Shown in pieces: positions 1 through 12,072 of a stretch of 64,000 nt of DNA. The translations under genes were made by a program, and so were the position numbers. The number at the start of each line of letters is the position of its first letter. The first letter of the stretch is position 1. This DNA is from Takakia lepidozioides (taxonomy: Eukaryota > Streptophyta > Takakiopsida > Takakiales > Takakiaceae). The DNA lies in contig CM060731.1 of the NCBI GenBank assembly GCA_030704615.1, forward strand, positions 28,642,001 through 28,706,000. Reading direction: 5' to 3'. The notes below the pieces were generated by a model. The model had not been told where the DNA came from, ran no database searches, and worked only from the letters and a program-made list of their open reading frames with translations.

Positions 1-1230
1 CCAAGTAGGCAAGATTCAGGATTGATGCACCTTGATTTTGAGTCTTACAAGGTTCGAGCTACTTCTTTTAGTCATATAATAGGGTTTCATGGTCTGGAGA
101 ACTTGCTTGTTCTTGACTGCGTCTATATTTGAAAGAATTTGGAAATACTACGCAGGAGAATTGTATACCTTTCAAACTCATGTTTCCTGATGGTAGTTTG
201 CTATTTAATCACATAATCCATCAAAGTTCAGACTTAACTTTGGATGCTGCATTGATCAGCTCGAGTTAAGCTTGCAGATCTCCAAATTGGAATGTAGAGG
301 AATCTGTTGCTATGGAAGTAGTGATGCCAAATGTTTTCAGATTTTAGATCATCAGTTCTCCTGTCAGAACCTCAAGGTTTTGTGGACGCTGATTCTTACT
401 GATAAGGTTGGCCTATGACCTTTGCAGAAACTTCCGATGCCGGAGCCAACACTTTTATTTGGAGGCATGGGTCTGCATGACCAGCATAGCGACCTGCGTC
501 TTGATGTCGACAATGTCTTATGAGGTCCAATTTTCTCCTACCTCCTGTTTGTGTTCCCCATATGGTAAACGGCGTAAGGTCCGGACATGCAATTTGGGAG
601 CCTTGTGCATCCACATAGCCCACATTCTTTCTATATAATGTGGGCAGCTCTCACAATGATACACGGTAATGGGGCCTGTACGTTTTTTGTTGCTTTGAGG
701 ATCAACAACACTAAGCTCTAGTGCAATTAGGATGAAGACAAGCCAGATCGAGTCACTGATGCTCCACATACCAGAATCTGGTACAACTTAGCTACATTTT
801 GAATAGAAGGTGAGGTCCTAGCTATAAAAGGGAGGTCTCTGGGTCAACTGGTCCAAGTAATGTGTGGTTCAGTTAAAAGAGAGTTGTGGATTATAGCTGG
901 ATTATAGCAGTGTTTGGCACTTCTGTAGAAGTCACACTCACCAGTCTTGACATCAAACTTTGATAGCACCAGAAACCACACAGGTTTCAATAGGTTGTAT
1001 CAAAAAAAATCCTAGCAGAAATCTGGTTTGTTCATGGTCACATACAACTAGATAGCAGGATTTGAAGCGGGAGAGTATCTTGTGAGTAGATGTGTGAGGA
1101 GTGTGGCGTGAGCATAGAACTTAAAAAAGGAAAACAATGCCAGTAGGTCTCGGGTATCACCTATGGTAGATCAAGCGCCTGTAGGCCGTCTTTCCACGGG
1201 ATTATAAATAGCCTTATGGTAAACTGATAC
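1..1230. other. No gene recognised
   Basis: AT-rich sequence with only short open frames that have no recognisable domain. A 9-bp perfect inverted repeat (618-626 and 637-645, 10-nt loop) is the only local structure noted. Confidence 0.5.
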
Positions 1231-1345
1231 ACGCTCATTTCCATGCATATCACACTATTTATATGGTAGATGGTGAGTCCACATGGAACATTTCCACGGA
1301 AATACATATCACCAATGGCTAAGTAGACGGTGAGTCCACATCAGA
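1231..1345. repeat. Two-copy imperfect tandem repeat
   Basis: A unit of about 60 bp occurs twice. Each copy contains a CATATCAC motif followed by GGTGAGTCCACAT. The copies have diverged and no coding potential is seen. Confidence 0.5.
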
Positions 1346-1452
1346 AGGTAACATTCCATACATAGAGTCAGAAAAAAAAGGGTGAGAGTGAAGTGCCTGC
1401 ACCATCAGTAACAATTGAGTTCAGCGAGGATGTGGACAGAAGAGGAGCACAT

Positions 1453-1665
1453 TGGCTTGGTAGCTGAGCTGGTAGGTGCACAGCATGTCACCTGGTGGTT
1501 CGGGGTTCAAACCCGCTGTCCGGCCCGTGTGTGATTTATTCCAGTGTTGGACCGGTATTAGCAGTGTTGGGCGGTTGTTTGATTTCTTTCATAACCTCCT
1601 GTTCCGGTTTTTACAAAATATTAGGATAAAAGAACCTCCGGATCCGGTTTTTCCATATATTTTTA
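1453..1665 (+). mobile_element. tRNA-derived SINE
   Basis: The 5' part carries a Pol III internal promoter. The A-box is TAGCTGAGCTGG at 1461-1472 and the B-box is GGTTCAAACCC at 1504-1514, at roughly the usual tRNA spacing. The sequence does not fold as a full tRNA, because the acceptor strands do not pair and no clear anticodon arm is visible. It is followed by about 130 bp of unrelated body ending in a T-rich tract. This is the usual build of a SINE. The right boundary is uncertain. Confidence 0.6.
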
Positions 1666-1974
1666 AGCTTCTCACTTAACAATAATAGGGTCATGAATGC
1701 CCGCGTGGCATAAGGGGGTCGCCGAGGGTAGGAGCGCCCCTACCCCAAACTGGCGAGTATGCCCCCATGTGGTCTGCTAGGGTCCACAAAACACATCAGC
1801 TAGTATGTTGGGGCCCACAATATGCACATAAAGCATTAGTTATTGCAAGGGTTTGTAGAAAGTGGTGGGTAGTGTGGTGGTCAGGAGCAATGTATTATAG
1901 ACACAAAGTGTACTGTTTAAATCTTGTCAGGTTGTATTGTGACCATAATGTGTTTTATTAAATATATATTTTGT

Positions 1975-2160
1975 CGAAGAGTCTGTCGGTTTGTTGGAGG
2001 TTTGCTAGAGGGGGTCTGCCCAGTTTGTTGGGTCTGCTTGGAGGGTTTGCCGGTCTGCTGGAGGGGTGCTGTTCTGTTGGAGGGTCTGCCTGCTTGTCTG
2101 TTAGAAGGTTGGAGTCGGTCTATTGGAGGTCTGCCCAGTCCGCTAGAAAGTCCGCCACGG
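1975..2160. repeat. Imperfect G/T-rich minisatellite
   Basis: Degenerate repeats of about 20 bp built around TCTGCTGGAGGGTTTGCC-like units run through this stretch. Open frames here on both strands reflect the repeat and have no recognisable domain. Confidence 0.55.
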
Positions 2161-3427
2161 TAGATGAACAAGGATTTAGAAAAAAATTCAGAATCTGGCC
2201 GACCCGGTGAATGGGCGGCAGGTTTATGAGCTCACCCAAGGGTTGTACTGGCGAGGCCCGCCGTGCATTCATAACCCTATTATTAAAAAATGAGAGGCTA
2301 TTTTTAATGGAAAGAACTGCGTTGTACTGGTATGTACATTTTGGCATAACAAACTCATCATGGAAGGTCCAACTTGGTTGTTGGGTCCGACTGGTAGGGC
2401 CCAGTGCAGATTAGGATGAGCCAGATAGGTTATAGGATGGGTATGGGTATTTTCAATTTTGGCATGGGTATGGCAAAAACTTAAATGACATATTGGGGTT
2501 GTATGTACAATGGTATGGTATACCCCAATAGTCATCATACTGTATTCAAAGTTGGAAATAAAACCAGATTGAGGGCAACATACAAAAGGTAAAAACAAAT
2601 TGCAACCACACATGCCCATGCACACTCATAAATTAGTGAAGGTCTTTGTATTGTAAGGCTGGATTGTAACAAATGGGGAAAAAGTTGGATGCCATGACAA
2701 AAATTGAAGAAATCTTGCATATTGTACCTTGTATGCCATACATTGTACGCCGACCATTGTACGCCATACCTTCTACCCCTCTCATCTCCAAACACTCCCC
2801 CCTGAGTAATGTTCCCAATCGCAGTATTGCTCCGTCAGCTGCTCTGACTCGTATGGTATCAGTTTGGGTATGTTTGGAACCCTAAACCCTAAGTTCTACA
2901 TACACCCGGGGTATAGGTTGCATGACATACCAGCTGGGTTGGTTCTGGCATACCCTTACCTATACCCTTGCACATACCCCGCCGACTGAACCACTGGTTC
3001 TGGTTAATTTTGAGACCTCAAATAACCGGCAGTTTCATCAAATAACCAACGGGTCTTTTGGTGGATCTTTGACGATTTTCAGGTTGGTTATCTCAAAAAC
3101 TACGTAACCAGCGGTTATGAACTTTTGCCGATTCTTTGTTTTTTGGAGAACCACGGTTATATATCCATATAACTTTCTTGATAACCTTCGGAGGTTTGTA
3201 GCTGAATCAAAGAACCTCTCAACATTGGTATATAGGTCCAACTTGGGTATCAATATTGATATCAACCCCGGTGGGTAAGACCGGACACGTTGGATGTGGG
3301 TAGGGTGGCCAATACCCTGGGCAATACCATAATACATACTTCGTTCTGTACTGCGGTATATACCAGGTATTGTGATGGACGAGATTGTTGTTGATACCGG
3401 TATTGTTGCAATGTGAGCCTCTAAATG
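2161..3427. other. No gene recognised
   Basis: AT-rich sequence with several short GGTATGGGTAT/ATACCC-type motifs in both orientations (around 2436 and 2950), perhaps the remains of a small inverted-repeat element. I see no coding gene. Confidence 0.4.
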
Positions 3428-3525
3428 GCACAATAGTAATAATAATGATAATAGTAATAGTGATAGTGATGACAGTGATAATGATAGTAATAGTGATAGT
3501 AATAGTGATACCAGCAGTAATTGTG
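3428..3525. repeat. Interrupted AGT/ATG trinucleotide repeat
   Basis: About 100 bp made almost wholly of AGT, AAT and GAT triplets (for example TAATAGTGATAGTGATGAC). Confidence 0.7.
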
Positions 3526-4127
3526 ATCCAGTGTGAAGGTCGGTTTTTTTCAGGTTATTGAGTATTCTCTTGAATATATTGAATATTCTATATACCTACC
3601 CGGGCAATATTCATATTCCTCCCATATGAGAAGGAAAAAATATATATTGATACCCTACTGCTATACATCCACAAATTTTGATTATTGATATCCCTCCTAT
3701 ATCCTATCCGGCCCCCTTACCCCAGTACTAGGACTATACCAGTCTTGGGAAATACGGACCCTTGTGATTCCAAGACCAGTCTGGTATCATATTTTTGTGA
3801 TACCAGTCCAACATTGGTTTGTTCATTGCGGCATTTTTTGTTATGTGTGTCTCATGGCCATAAATGAAAGGGGGTTTATTTTTCCTCCTCCTGGCCTGAA
3901 TTGTGGGCTGTCGATCCCAGGTTTCATTGTCCAAGAAAGAAAAAGAAAAAGAAACAATAGTTTCTAATAGTTTAATTTTAAATAAAATTTGAAATTGATG
4001 TGATGATGATTTTCAAAATTCAGATACAGTTCCGGCCTTTGAGACTGCGGGTGATTTGGTGGTTATTCTTTCCACGTTTTTTTTCTAAATCTAATTTGGG
4101 TTTTGTTTTTTAAAAACCCGTGTTAAT
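3526..4127. other. No gene recognised
   Basis: AT-rich, with purine tracts (about 3934-3956) and T-runs near 4078-4086 and 4128-4136. No recognisable coding sequence. Confidence 0.4.
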
Positions 4128-5440
4128 TTTTTTTTAATAAAGAGGATGGAAGGACTGAAAAGCCCAAGGAGTACAAAAAGGAAAAAGTAACCTCTGCTGT
4201 GGGTGCCATATCCAAGAAGACAACACTTCGTAACGAAAGCTTGAAAAGAAGAAGAGTAAGGAAAAAAACAGCAAGAGAGACAGCCAGGTTTACTGAGAAC
4301 TAAAAACCATCAAGAAGGCAGAGTCTAATGAAGCTAATGGCTCCCACGTTTCCGTTTGTAAGGTTCACGTGTCTTGTGCTAATCGAGCTTCCAGCCTGGT
4401 GGGATGGACTCCAAATAATTCCTGAGGTCGGGGTTCTGGAGCAGATGACTGCTCCCTTGCCCCATGTGTTGTCAAATTGAATGAGCAGTTGACCTCTCCG
4501 TCTTTGATTACATCAGTGAAAAGCTTCCCCCATAATCTGCCATGCCTTTCAGGCCTCAGACATCAAGTCTGAATGAACCTTACATAGAATAGCTTTCACA
4601 CAATTCAGTTCCCTGTGAAAGTTGAGTGCATATCTAGATTTCCAGATATTCCACAAAGTGTAAGTTCTGAGGGTTGACCACACCAGGCAGTCAGACCACA
4701 GATGTCCCTGAGAGAAATTTAACAATGAAATTGATTGACAGGGTACTGCCATGACTTTCCAAGGTCTGTAGAAAGAAAGGACACGGCTCCGGACTCTGGC
4801 AGCTAGATGACAGGTTAACAAGCAGTGCTCTATTGTTTCTTGAACTTGCATATGACATGAGCAACAATTCACAGAGCCATCAGTAAAATGAATACGAACT
4901 TGTAGAATCATGTTTACCAATTTCCACATAAATCCACTTATCTTTGAAGTACGGTCATTCCTCCAAACATCCCCTTATATCTTTGCCCAGGAGGGTGGGC
5001 AATCAACAATGTGAGCCCATTTTTCTAGACCATTTCGCATCCATAGAAATGGGTGGTTTAAGCACGTTACAGCTCATTTTGACCGAGTAGAGTTGTGTTT
5101 CTTGTTTCTCCAAATCCATTCTCTGGGATCAAATTGCAGGATTGAAATTGGAGATCTCAGGAACCACTGAAGGAAAGGGTTAGAGTGCAGTCCATTTTTG
5201 AGAAGGGATTGACCTTTCCGGATGTCATTCAGAAAATCCTAATTGCGAATAACTGATTTTCTTCCATTTCACATAGTAGTACAGGAAAGAATAGAAAGCC
5301 TGAAGGTCTAACCTGGAATTTCCAGCCATATAGAGAGGAGCCAGACCTCGTAATTGCATAGAATGCAATCCTACAATCGAGCAAATTATTACCTAGCTAG
5401 GCAGAAAGTATCTGAGATTGGAAGGGAAGGAGGTAAGTCA
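4128..5440 (-). mobile_element. LINE (L1-type) 3' fragment
   Basis: The minus strand encodes the end of a LINE ORF2, including the zinc-binding region after the reverse transcriptase. The minus-strand 3' end abuts a poly(A)-like run (the T-tract near 4128-4136 on the plus strand). Sequence from 4930 to about 5440 looks like the more upstream part of ORF2, broken by stops and frameshifts. The left edge is taken at the A-tract; the upstream edge is uncertain. Confidence 0.55.
4549..4929 (-). pseudogene. LINE ORF2 C-terminal zinc-binding region
   Basis: The 126-residue open frame shows the post-RT zinc-binding pattern of plant LINEs: a CCSCHMQ motif followed about ten residues later by ETIEHCLLTCHLA (paired Cys/His with the E-x-x-x-H-C signature). 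It is followed by the typical LWNIWKSRYALNFHRE segment. The reverse transcriptase itself is not intact upstream, so this is a remnant of a retrotransposed copy. It encodes no function by itself. No promoter or host gene is associated. Confidence 0.65.
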
Positions 5441-5796
5441 TATCTATGTGTTTAGGAGATTACGGATTACCAGCTCCCAACCTGCTGTAGTTCTTCTCCC
5501 AGAGTGGAATGCTAGATCATGAGCTTGGCAACGTGAGCCTGTGAGCTCGTGAGCCCAGCTTGCCCAGTAGGAAAGGCCCTATGACCGCGAGAAATAGACC
5601 TACAACCGCGGAAATATGACTTATTTCGTGGGAAAATTGATCTATTACCGATCTAGAAGAAGAAGAAGACTTCAGCCAAAGCCGATGTAACTAAGAGTCA
5701 TTTTGCCTTGCGGCTACTGCCCTCTTTCAAGGGTAGGCCCTATGGGAAATTAGCAGGCACTAGAGTGCCTAGGGGGACATGCGTGTTTGAGTTTGC
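5441..5796. other. Flank of copy A; no gene recognised
   Basis: Non-coding, with a short palindrome AGGCACTAGAGTGCCT near 5754. The last bases before the element read TTGC, which also follow its right end. Confidence 0.4.
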
Positions 5797-6153
5797 TGTC
5801 AAGTTAAATAAGCACAGTGTGAAAACAGCTAGAATAAAACTAGTTATTTGTATTTAACACTTGGATTTAGGTCAAGTGTTAAATCAGGTGTCAAGTTTAG
5901 TTTGACACCTAGTCCGTCTTATCTTCACGAGAGCGGCAGTCGCGCGGCTCATCTCTCTCGAGTTGAGCCTGCGCGACCGAGCTCCTGCATTCTTCAGATC
6001 TGAGTGTGCTTATGATAGGAGTGTAGGTTGTTGTGGGGTGGAGTCCCCATAGCTTGGGGTGCCCCTGGCTCGACTATTATCTTAAAGAGTGATGTTGAGG
6101 GATTGCATATTTCTTGTGTTGAGAGTGTGTGTCTTTTTCTAGTTTGGTTATCA
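5797..6153 (+). repeat. Terminal repeat core, 5' copy (LTR part)
   Basis: The 357-bp segment begins TGTCAAGTTAAATAAG and ends GTTATCA. It is nearly identical to 14391-14747 (+) and to 59307-59661 (-). It starts with TG and ends with CA, as LTRs do. Here it continues into CTCGAGAGAGATCAG, whereas both 3' copies continue into the 87-bp repeat, so the true LTR limits are unresolved. Confidence 0.75.
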
Positions 6154-8816
6154 CTCGAGAGAGATCAGCTCTATCTAGTTTTCCAGTGCTAAGCTAGATA
6201 TGATGTTTTTGTTTTTTTTAAGCACTATTATAATATAGATGGTCATGGTCTTGTACGCAGCTCAAGCAATGAGCATAGAACGGCTCTAGCTTGAGTTCGT
6301 CTCACATCTTCAGTCGCAATGGTGTGGTAGAAGAGAGAGTAATGGTGGTCTGCCCATATTTCTGTTGGCATTGGCGAGGTGTGCTTCCACTGTAAGGGCG
6401 TCGCCCGTCTGCGGAGGATATGTCGATGGCAGCTGGTGGTGTGATGTCAAGGCCCCATAGAGCCCGCTGCGGTGAATGGGAGCAGCGAATGGGGCAGCAG
6501 TGAATGGGAGTCCAGGTAGAGCCAGCGGCTGTGGCGGCAAGGGTCTGGTTGATGGTGGCGGCTCTTGGTCGCTCGAGTATCTCTACAGCAGGGGGAACAG
6601 CCCGTTCAAGCTGTTGATATGCGGCTCGAACTGGATGACTTCAGCTGTGTGGTGGAAGCGAGTGGATCGAATGGAAGCTGGTCTGGATTGAGGTCCGCAC
6701 GACAGGCCTGCACTTTGGGATAGGAGTCATATGCGAAGACAGAAAGCTGATAGAAAGTGGCGGGCATTTCATCTTCTTTACCGTGGAGGTCTACCTTAAA
6801 GAGGGACTTCACTCTCTGGACGCTGAATGTTGCGTTGAAGTGGGAGAGGGCAGCAGAAACACAGTCCCCCTTCGCACAATGTTTCGACCTCTTTGGCTTT
6901 GACCTTTTGACATGAGCAGTTCTCCGCCCTTATTTTTCCTCACTCTTTCCCTGTGTTCCCTTCTCCTTTCGTCACCACTACTGCCTCAATCAGAGGTGGC
7001 GACCATACTGCCGTTTAAGTGTCCAGGAAACTGATGACATCAAGGAAGCTACCAGCTTGTTCCTGAAGACGAAGGGGTCGAATGTCACTGTTCTGGCTGG
7101 CACAGGAGCATGTGACCTGCCCATAGGGACCTGGGTGCCTGAAACAAGTGAAGTGGCTGGAGGATGGAGCATGGCGTCAGGAGATGGAAAGAGAGCAGTG
7201 AAGGGGTTTCTACATGATAAGGACCTGCAACTGGTTGCAGCCCAGCATGCGCTAGCTAGGACCATGACCTGAAGCAGCTGCTAAGTCGCTGGAGGTCCGT
7301 GAAGCTGAACTTGCCCAAATGCGGGAGGTTGTCATGGAGGGAGCTAAGACAGTCAGTGTACTGCAGTTGGTGGGGAAAGTGAATGCGAGACTGGCAGCTC
7401 AACTGGGCATTGGGATAGATTTTGCTTGGTGATGGGATCGTAATTCAGTAGCAGGCTGATTGGAGTTAAAGAGGTTTGGTCATGCCAGTGTCCGAGCAGC
7501 CAGTGAATTTTGGGCCAGATTTTTGAAGGTATGTTGCATGGCAGTAGGCAGTGTTCCAGAGATTCTGAAACCCCAAGCGAGCAGCATAAGCAGAGCAGTG
7601 CACGGGTGAATTGAAGCCAACGCCCTACCTTTAGAATTCTATGTGCGATCTGCCAGAGAAAGACAGCCAGCTTTGCATCGTGTGTGACAGCTTTGCAGGA
7701 TGTTTGATTGAGGGCAGCAGTGCATAGCGAGGCCAGTGATTTGAATGCCGCTGAAATCTGTCACGGAAATGACCTGATTAGGTCTGGCTGAGCATGTAAC
7801 CCAAGTGTCGGGCAATGGAGGCAACGGCCCCTGCTGGAGGATTCATATCCAAGATGCAGGGATGGTCTGGATGATGCTGGCATAACCTGCATTTCCTCTA
7901 GCTGTTCCTACAATCTGGTTTATGTGCCCTGGCACTATAGTGCTGATGCCGACCAGATATTCCCGATCTGTGCAATTTCATGGTGATCCCAGGCAGACCA
8001 CCTCTCCGCATATCCACGGTCAATCTTGTTGTGAAGAAGGAGGGGCAGGGGCAGGAAGCTAGTAGGTATAGGAGCTGACGATAGACTGAGCTGCTGTGTA
8101 GCAGCTATTCCCCGCTCAGTGTCCAAAGGGGATGTTGTGGCCTCCGAACTGCGCAAGTACTTGTCTCTGATCTCTGGGTGTCGTCAATGGTGTCTCCTTG
8201 CTGATTTTGATCTCTATTAAGAGAGTGTATATCAAGTGCGCAGGGGACTCGTCTCTCGAGGGTTCACTGGGAAGAATCGCTTCACGACCTCCATCGTCAC
8301 CACGGTTTGTGGTAGAAGACGGTTGGGATTCCAAAGCATGGTGAGCTGTTGAACTCAAATGAAATGGAGGGAACAGCAGGCACGTGGCCAGGGAACCTAG
8401 GATGCCATATAGAACTTAGGGAACCGGGAACCAGTTACCAGATATTTTGGGTGTAACTTTGAATTTTTAAACTTGAAAACCTTAAAAAAAAAAAAAAAAA
8501 AAAAACCCTTTTTTAATCTAATTTGAATGATTTGGAGCCAAATTCATCATATCTTTGTCAAATGGACTCTGTTTGACCCAGTTTTTGGGGGATAGCTGCA
8601 AAAAGGGGAAATCTACTTATCTAAATCTGGTTTCTGTTTTGGGGACTCTACTAAAAATCTATGGAATTTTTAGAGTGTGAGTGTGCCATGAAAGATCCAC
8701 AATCTTGTCTCTAGAACCTGTGCTGGTCTATATGAGAGACAAATTGGTGGATGTACTCCTTGCATGGCTGGGGGAAATGAGGACGTAATTGAAGGGCAGG
8801 TCTCTTCTCTTAGTCT
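6154..8816 (+). other. 5' internal region of copy A, no recognised gene
   Basis: This stretch lies between the 5' repeat core and the first long frame. It holds short frames only; one at 7057-7272 (+) has no recognisable domain. A near-tandem GAATGGG-containing triplet lies near 6474-6510 and an A21-like tract near 8484-8504. It may include leader sequence of the element and later insertions, but I cannot separate them. Confidence 0.4.
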
Positions 8817-9513
8817 GTGCACACAAGGGACAAGATTTATGTTTCCCAAGGAACTCAGACTGATTTGAGTGGAGAACAGTTGGACGAGTTGATTGCATAC
8901 TGGGAGTCAGACATTAGCAGTAGACAACAGACTGCTGTAGTTGGCATTGAGGGCCTCAATATCGCCTTGGACAGTCAGAACTCTGTTGGAGCCAACAGTT
9001 CTGCAGCTGTAGGTGAAATACCAAAGTGGGTGAAAGTTAGGCTTGGAACACAGCCAAAGACAGCCCCGGGGACCAAGGTGTTCAGCCACAAGGCCGTGGT
9101 ATACTGGAGCAGAGGAGCAGGAGCTACACAAGTTTGTGCAATCAGACATGGTTGCAGCCGGATACGCTCTGCACAGGGCAACCACGAGCGGGGGTTCATC
9201 AGCAATGACATGTTTGTTGTGCGTGAAAGAGATGCAGTCATTCGCAATGAGGACACCTGCAACCGTCTCAAAGCTTTCGAGTTGAGAGACTATCAGACCC
9301 TACATTTGTTTTCTTTAGTGTTCAGTGAGCGGGAGATAGGGGAGTATTGCTTTGTCTCTACCTAGCAGAAAGAGGAGGAGGGTTGGTTAGAGCGAGCTAC
9401 TGTAGCTTGGGACAAGGTTAGTGGCAGGTTTCTGGACATAGATATACCTCCTACACCTTACCATCACGCAGAGCGAGGCACTTTGAGAGAAGTCTGGAAG
9501 TTGATAGCATAGA
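8817..9513 (+). pseudogene. Unknown ORF upstream of gag in copy A
   Basis: A 182-residue frame ends at a TAG at 9363-9365 and stays open in the same frame for about 49 further codons to 9511-9513. It therefore looks like one gene of about 230 residues with an internal stop. The start used is not ATG, so the true start is uncertain. The protein is hydrophilic with no motif I recognise. It lies about 700 bp before the gag. It could be an accessory ORF of the retrotransposon or a fragment of something older. Confidence 0.35.
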
Positions 9514-10214
9514 TCAAGATTAGATCTTGCTTGGGCGGGCTTCTATTCTTCCCTCCATCTCTGTACTATTTTCATTACCTTGTACTCGTAGTTGCCAAAG
9601 CCTCTCTTGGTGGAGGCCAGTCAGTCCGGGGTTTTGGGCTGGGATATTCTGTAGGATCAGCATTGCAGCTGGATTTTGGTATGGGGGTGTTGATGTTTTG
9701 ATTTCTTGTGTTTGGATCCCCCCCAACACCTGCATGCTTGACTGTGCGCCATGTTGGTTTTGTGTGGGTGCTTGCTTTCATAGGGATTAGGCCGGATTTG
9801 ATCACCGGTCAATCCTAGAGTATGCTGTCGGTGGTGAGGCTGGAATGATGACCAGCAAGACCACCAGTGTTTCTTCTATGGTGAGGCTGGGTTGATGACC
9901 AGCCAACCATAGGAGTTCTTGCGGTGGATGCAGGTGTGCAGGTGCCCTGAGCCATTGGGATATGACCCTTAGACTGCAACAGGGCCCACCCGTGTCACTA
10001 TTAGATTAGTACTAGAGCCTTATAGTGTCACGTGGAGGAGGTGCACATTGTGACTGTCATTACGGAGTTACCCAAGGGTTTTGAGGGGAGTACGGCTATA
10101 GGCAGTAACAGTGAGAGTGGGTTCACAAGATGAGGTATTCGGTTCAGACCACCTTCACCGCCACCCTCAATTACTGTAGAGTCAGACGCAGACTCGGAGG
10201 CTTCATCAACAGGT
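9514..10214 (+). other. Spacer before gag
   Basis: No recognised gene. From about 10138 the frame upstream of gag is open and proline/acid-rich, so the real gag N-terminus may begin inside this stretch. Confidence 0.4.
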
Positions 10215-11524
10215 GTGCACTTTCACTCGCCATTGTTGTGGGACGACATGGAGGAGATGTATGGAGCTACCAAGGGACCTCGTAGGTACTGTGGAGCTGT
10301 GGGCACAATCGAGTTGGATGACTTTATCCAGGAGTTCGACAGCTGGTGTGATTTGCAGCAGATGCGCAATCCACAGCTATTCACCCCATTCATGGCGTGG
10401 AAGGGACTGTTCCAGCATTTGGAAGGCCCGCCTATGGACGATTACCACGAGTTCAGGCGAGGACATGAAGCAGAGATTGAGGAGTGGAGGATGTATTGGT
10501 CACCTGACTACGTCTCCATTACTCGAGGCACGACGCGACCAGTAGCTGCATCAGTACCAATAGCTCCCACTGCCAGCACTAGTAGTGGAGCAAGTAGTGC
10601 TGGTACTTCTGTAGGTGGTATCAGTTCAAAAGGTGCTACTACTCCTCCTGCCACGACTACAACACATGTGCCTAGATTCAACCCGGTGGTGGAGTTCTTC
10701 CAGGAGTTGCGGAGAAACTACCAAGGTGTACGGATAGAGAAGCTGCGAAGTTTGCAAGACTTCCAGCGCAAACCCAGTGAGAGCGAGAGGCGTACACTCG
10801 TATGAGGCGCTTGATAAGTGTGACCCAAGGGATTACTGAAGCTCAGGCAATCCAGTTTTGGTATGGAATTCTGGATAAGGAGCTCAAGAGAAGGGTGCGA
10901 GATGCAACCCTGTTACAAGCAGCCCAACCCACATTAGCAGATGTGTTTCTGCTGGCTGAGCGGATTGAGCTCAACATGGTGGAGGAGCGAGTTGTTACCA
11001 TTGGATTTGGCAAGGACATGCCTACACGAGGCGTAGCTGCCAGCCCACAGGCACAAGGAACCACTCAACAGTGTGGTCAGGGGGGCAAGGTTGTCCAGCC
11101 CAAGTTCCATGGAGCTTACAGGGGACCTCAGGTGCAGAGGCCCGTGGCATCTTTTGCAGGCCAACAGCAACCAGGGGTGATATGTTGGACATGTGGAGGA
11201 CCCCATGTCAAGAGAGATTGCCCAGGGAGTGGCAAAAGGCCGGCACAAGCACAGCCTGCACAGTTGCAGTGTGGGCATTGCGGCAAGTATGGGCATGGAG
11301 ATGCCCAATGTTATGACTTGCATCCTGAGTTGTGCCCAGGCCAGTTCCAAGGGAACAATGGTGGCCGGGGGCGAGGTGGACCAGCCCAAAGAGGACGAGG
11401 TGGTCGGGCACGAGGTGCAGGCCAAGGGCAAGCTCCACATGGCCAAGGACGCGGAGGTCAGGGTGTTGACCAAGGCATGGCCAATCGGGTTCAGCAGCTA
11501 GAGCAGAGGCTCGCTGCGCTATAG
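10215..11524 (+). pseudogene. gag (capsid and nucleocapsid) of copy A, frameshifted
   Basis: The first part (to 10805) encodes a capsid-like region followed by a low-complexity Ser/Thr/Ala linker. A one-base shift near 10785 moves the reading into the frame of 10802-11524. That second part carries the end of capsid (AIQFWYGILDKELKRRVRD), then two zinc knuckles. One is slightly off-spacing (CWTCGGPHVKRDC, CX2CX3HX4C) and one is canonical (CGHCGKYGHGDAQC, CX2CX4HX4C). A Gly/Arg-rich RNA-binding-like tail and a short Gln/Leu-rich helix follow before TAG at 11522-11524. The role by family knowledge is packaging of the retrotransposon RNA in a cytoplasmic particle. The gag stop separates it from the pol-like frame that starts downstream. 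Confidence 0.75.
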
Positions 11525-11608
11525 CTCAGCGGTACCGGTACCGGCTCCCAGGCGGGATGGTCCACCTCCTGCTCCTGAGGGAGGAGATATGGGAGGCATG
11601 GGATTCAT

Positions 11609-12072
11609 GTGCGGAGTAGCACTACCACTAGAGCATTCATTGGGGGTATTACAGCTGCCCAGAAGGGCAAGATACCAACACTAGCTGCCTTCACAGCTGC
11701 AGTTAGTTGGCCTGGAGAGTTGCTGGAAGGCAATGCCCATGCAGAGGATGTGTCACCTCCAGCAGAGCAGGATGACATGCATGGTACGATGGAGTTGTCT
11801 GCCATGGTTACTCACACTCCATTGTGGGGTACGAGCAAGGATTTGCAGCAAGCTGCTGATAGACGGGTGCAACAAGCTTGGGTAGAAGCTTTTGTACCGT
11901 CAGGAGAGGAGGCGAGTGCGGTGATTGCACCAGGGAAACCTCAGTTGTCATCATTGGACACCACACCTCTTGTGTGGCAGCGGCCGGATGAAGGCATATG
12001 CCTTCTGGACTTATTTGGCGGGATCAGCACTGGATTGGCTGCAGTGCTGCAGGCAGGTGTACGAGTTTACTG
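11609..12072 (+). pseudogene. Cytosine-C5 DNA methyltransferase N-terminal fragment (copy A)
   Basis: About 120 residues of unrecognised lead-in are followed by DEGICLLDLFGGISTGLAAV, which has the form of motif I (S-adenosylmethionine binding, DLFxGxG) of C5-cytosine DNA methyltransferases. Reading then stops making sense for a methyltransferase. At about 12068-12072 the sequence jumps to the RNase H region, as shown by direct comparison with copy B (near 61976). The rest of the methyltransferase and the whole RT are therefore deleted here. Copy B holds the complementary C-terminal part. I see no aspartic protease motif (DTG/DSG) between gag and this domain. Confidence 0.7.

Noticed and set aside
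1453-1530. A tRNA gene
   Set aside because: A- and B-boxes are present but the acceptor strands do not pair and no anticodon arm is visible; better read as a SINE head.
2430-2990. A MITE with inverted GGTATGGGTAT ends
   Set aside because: The inverted motifs match only loosely and no target duplication was found.
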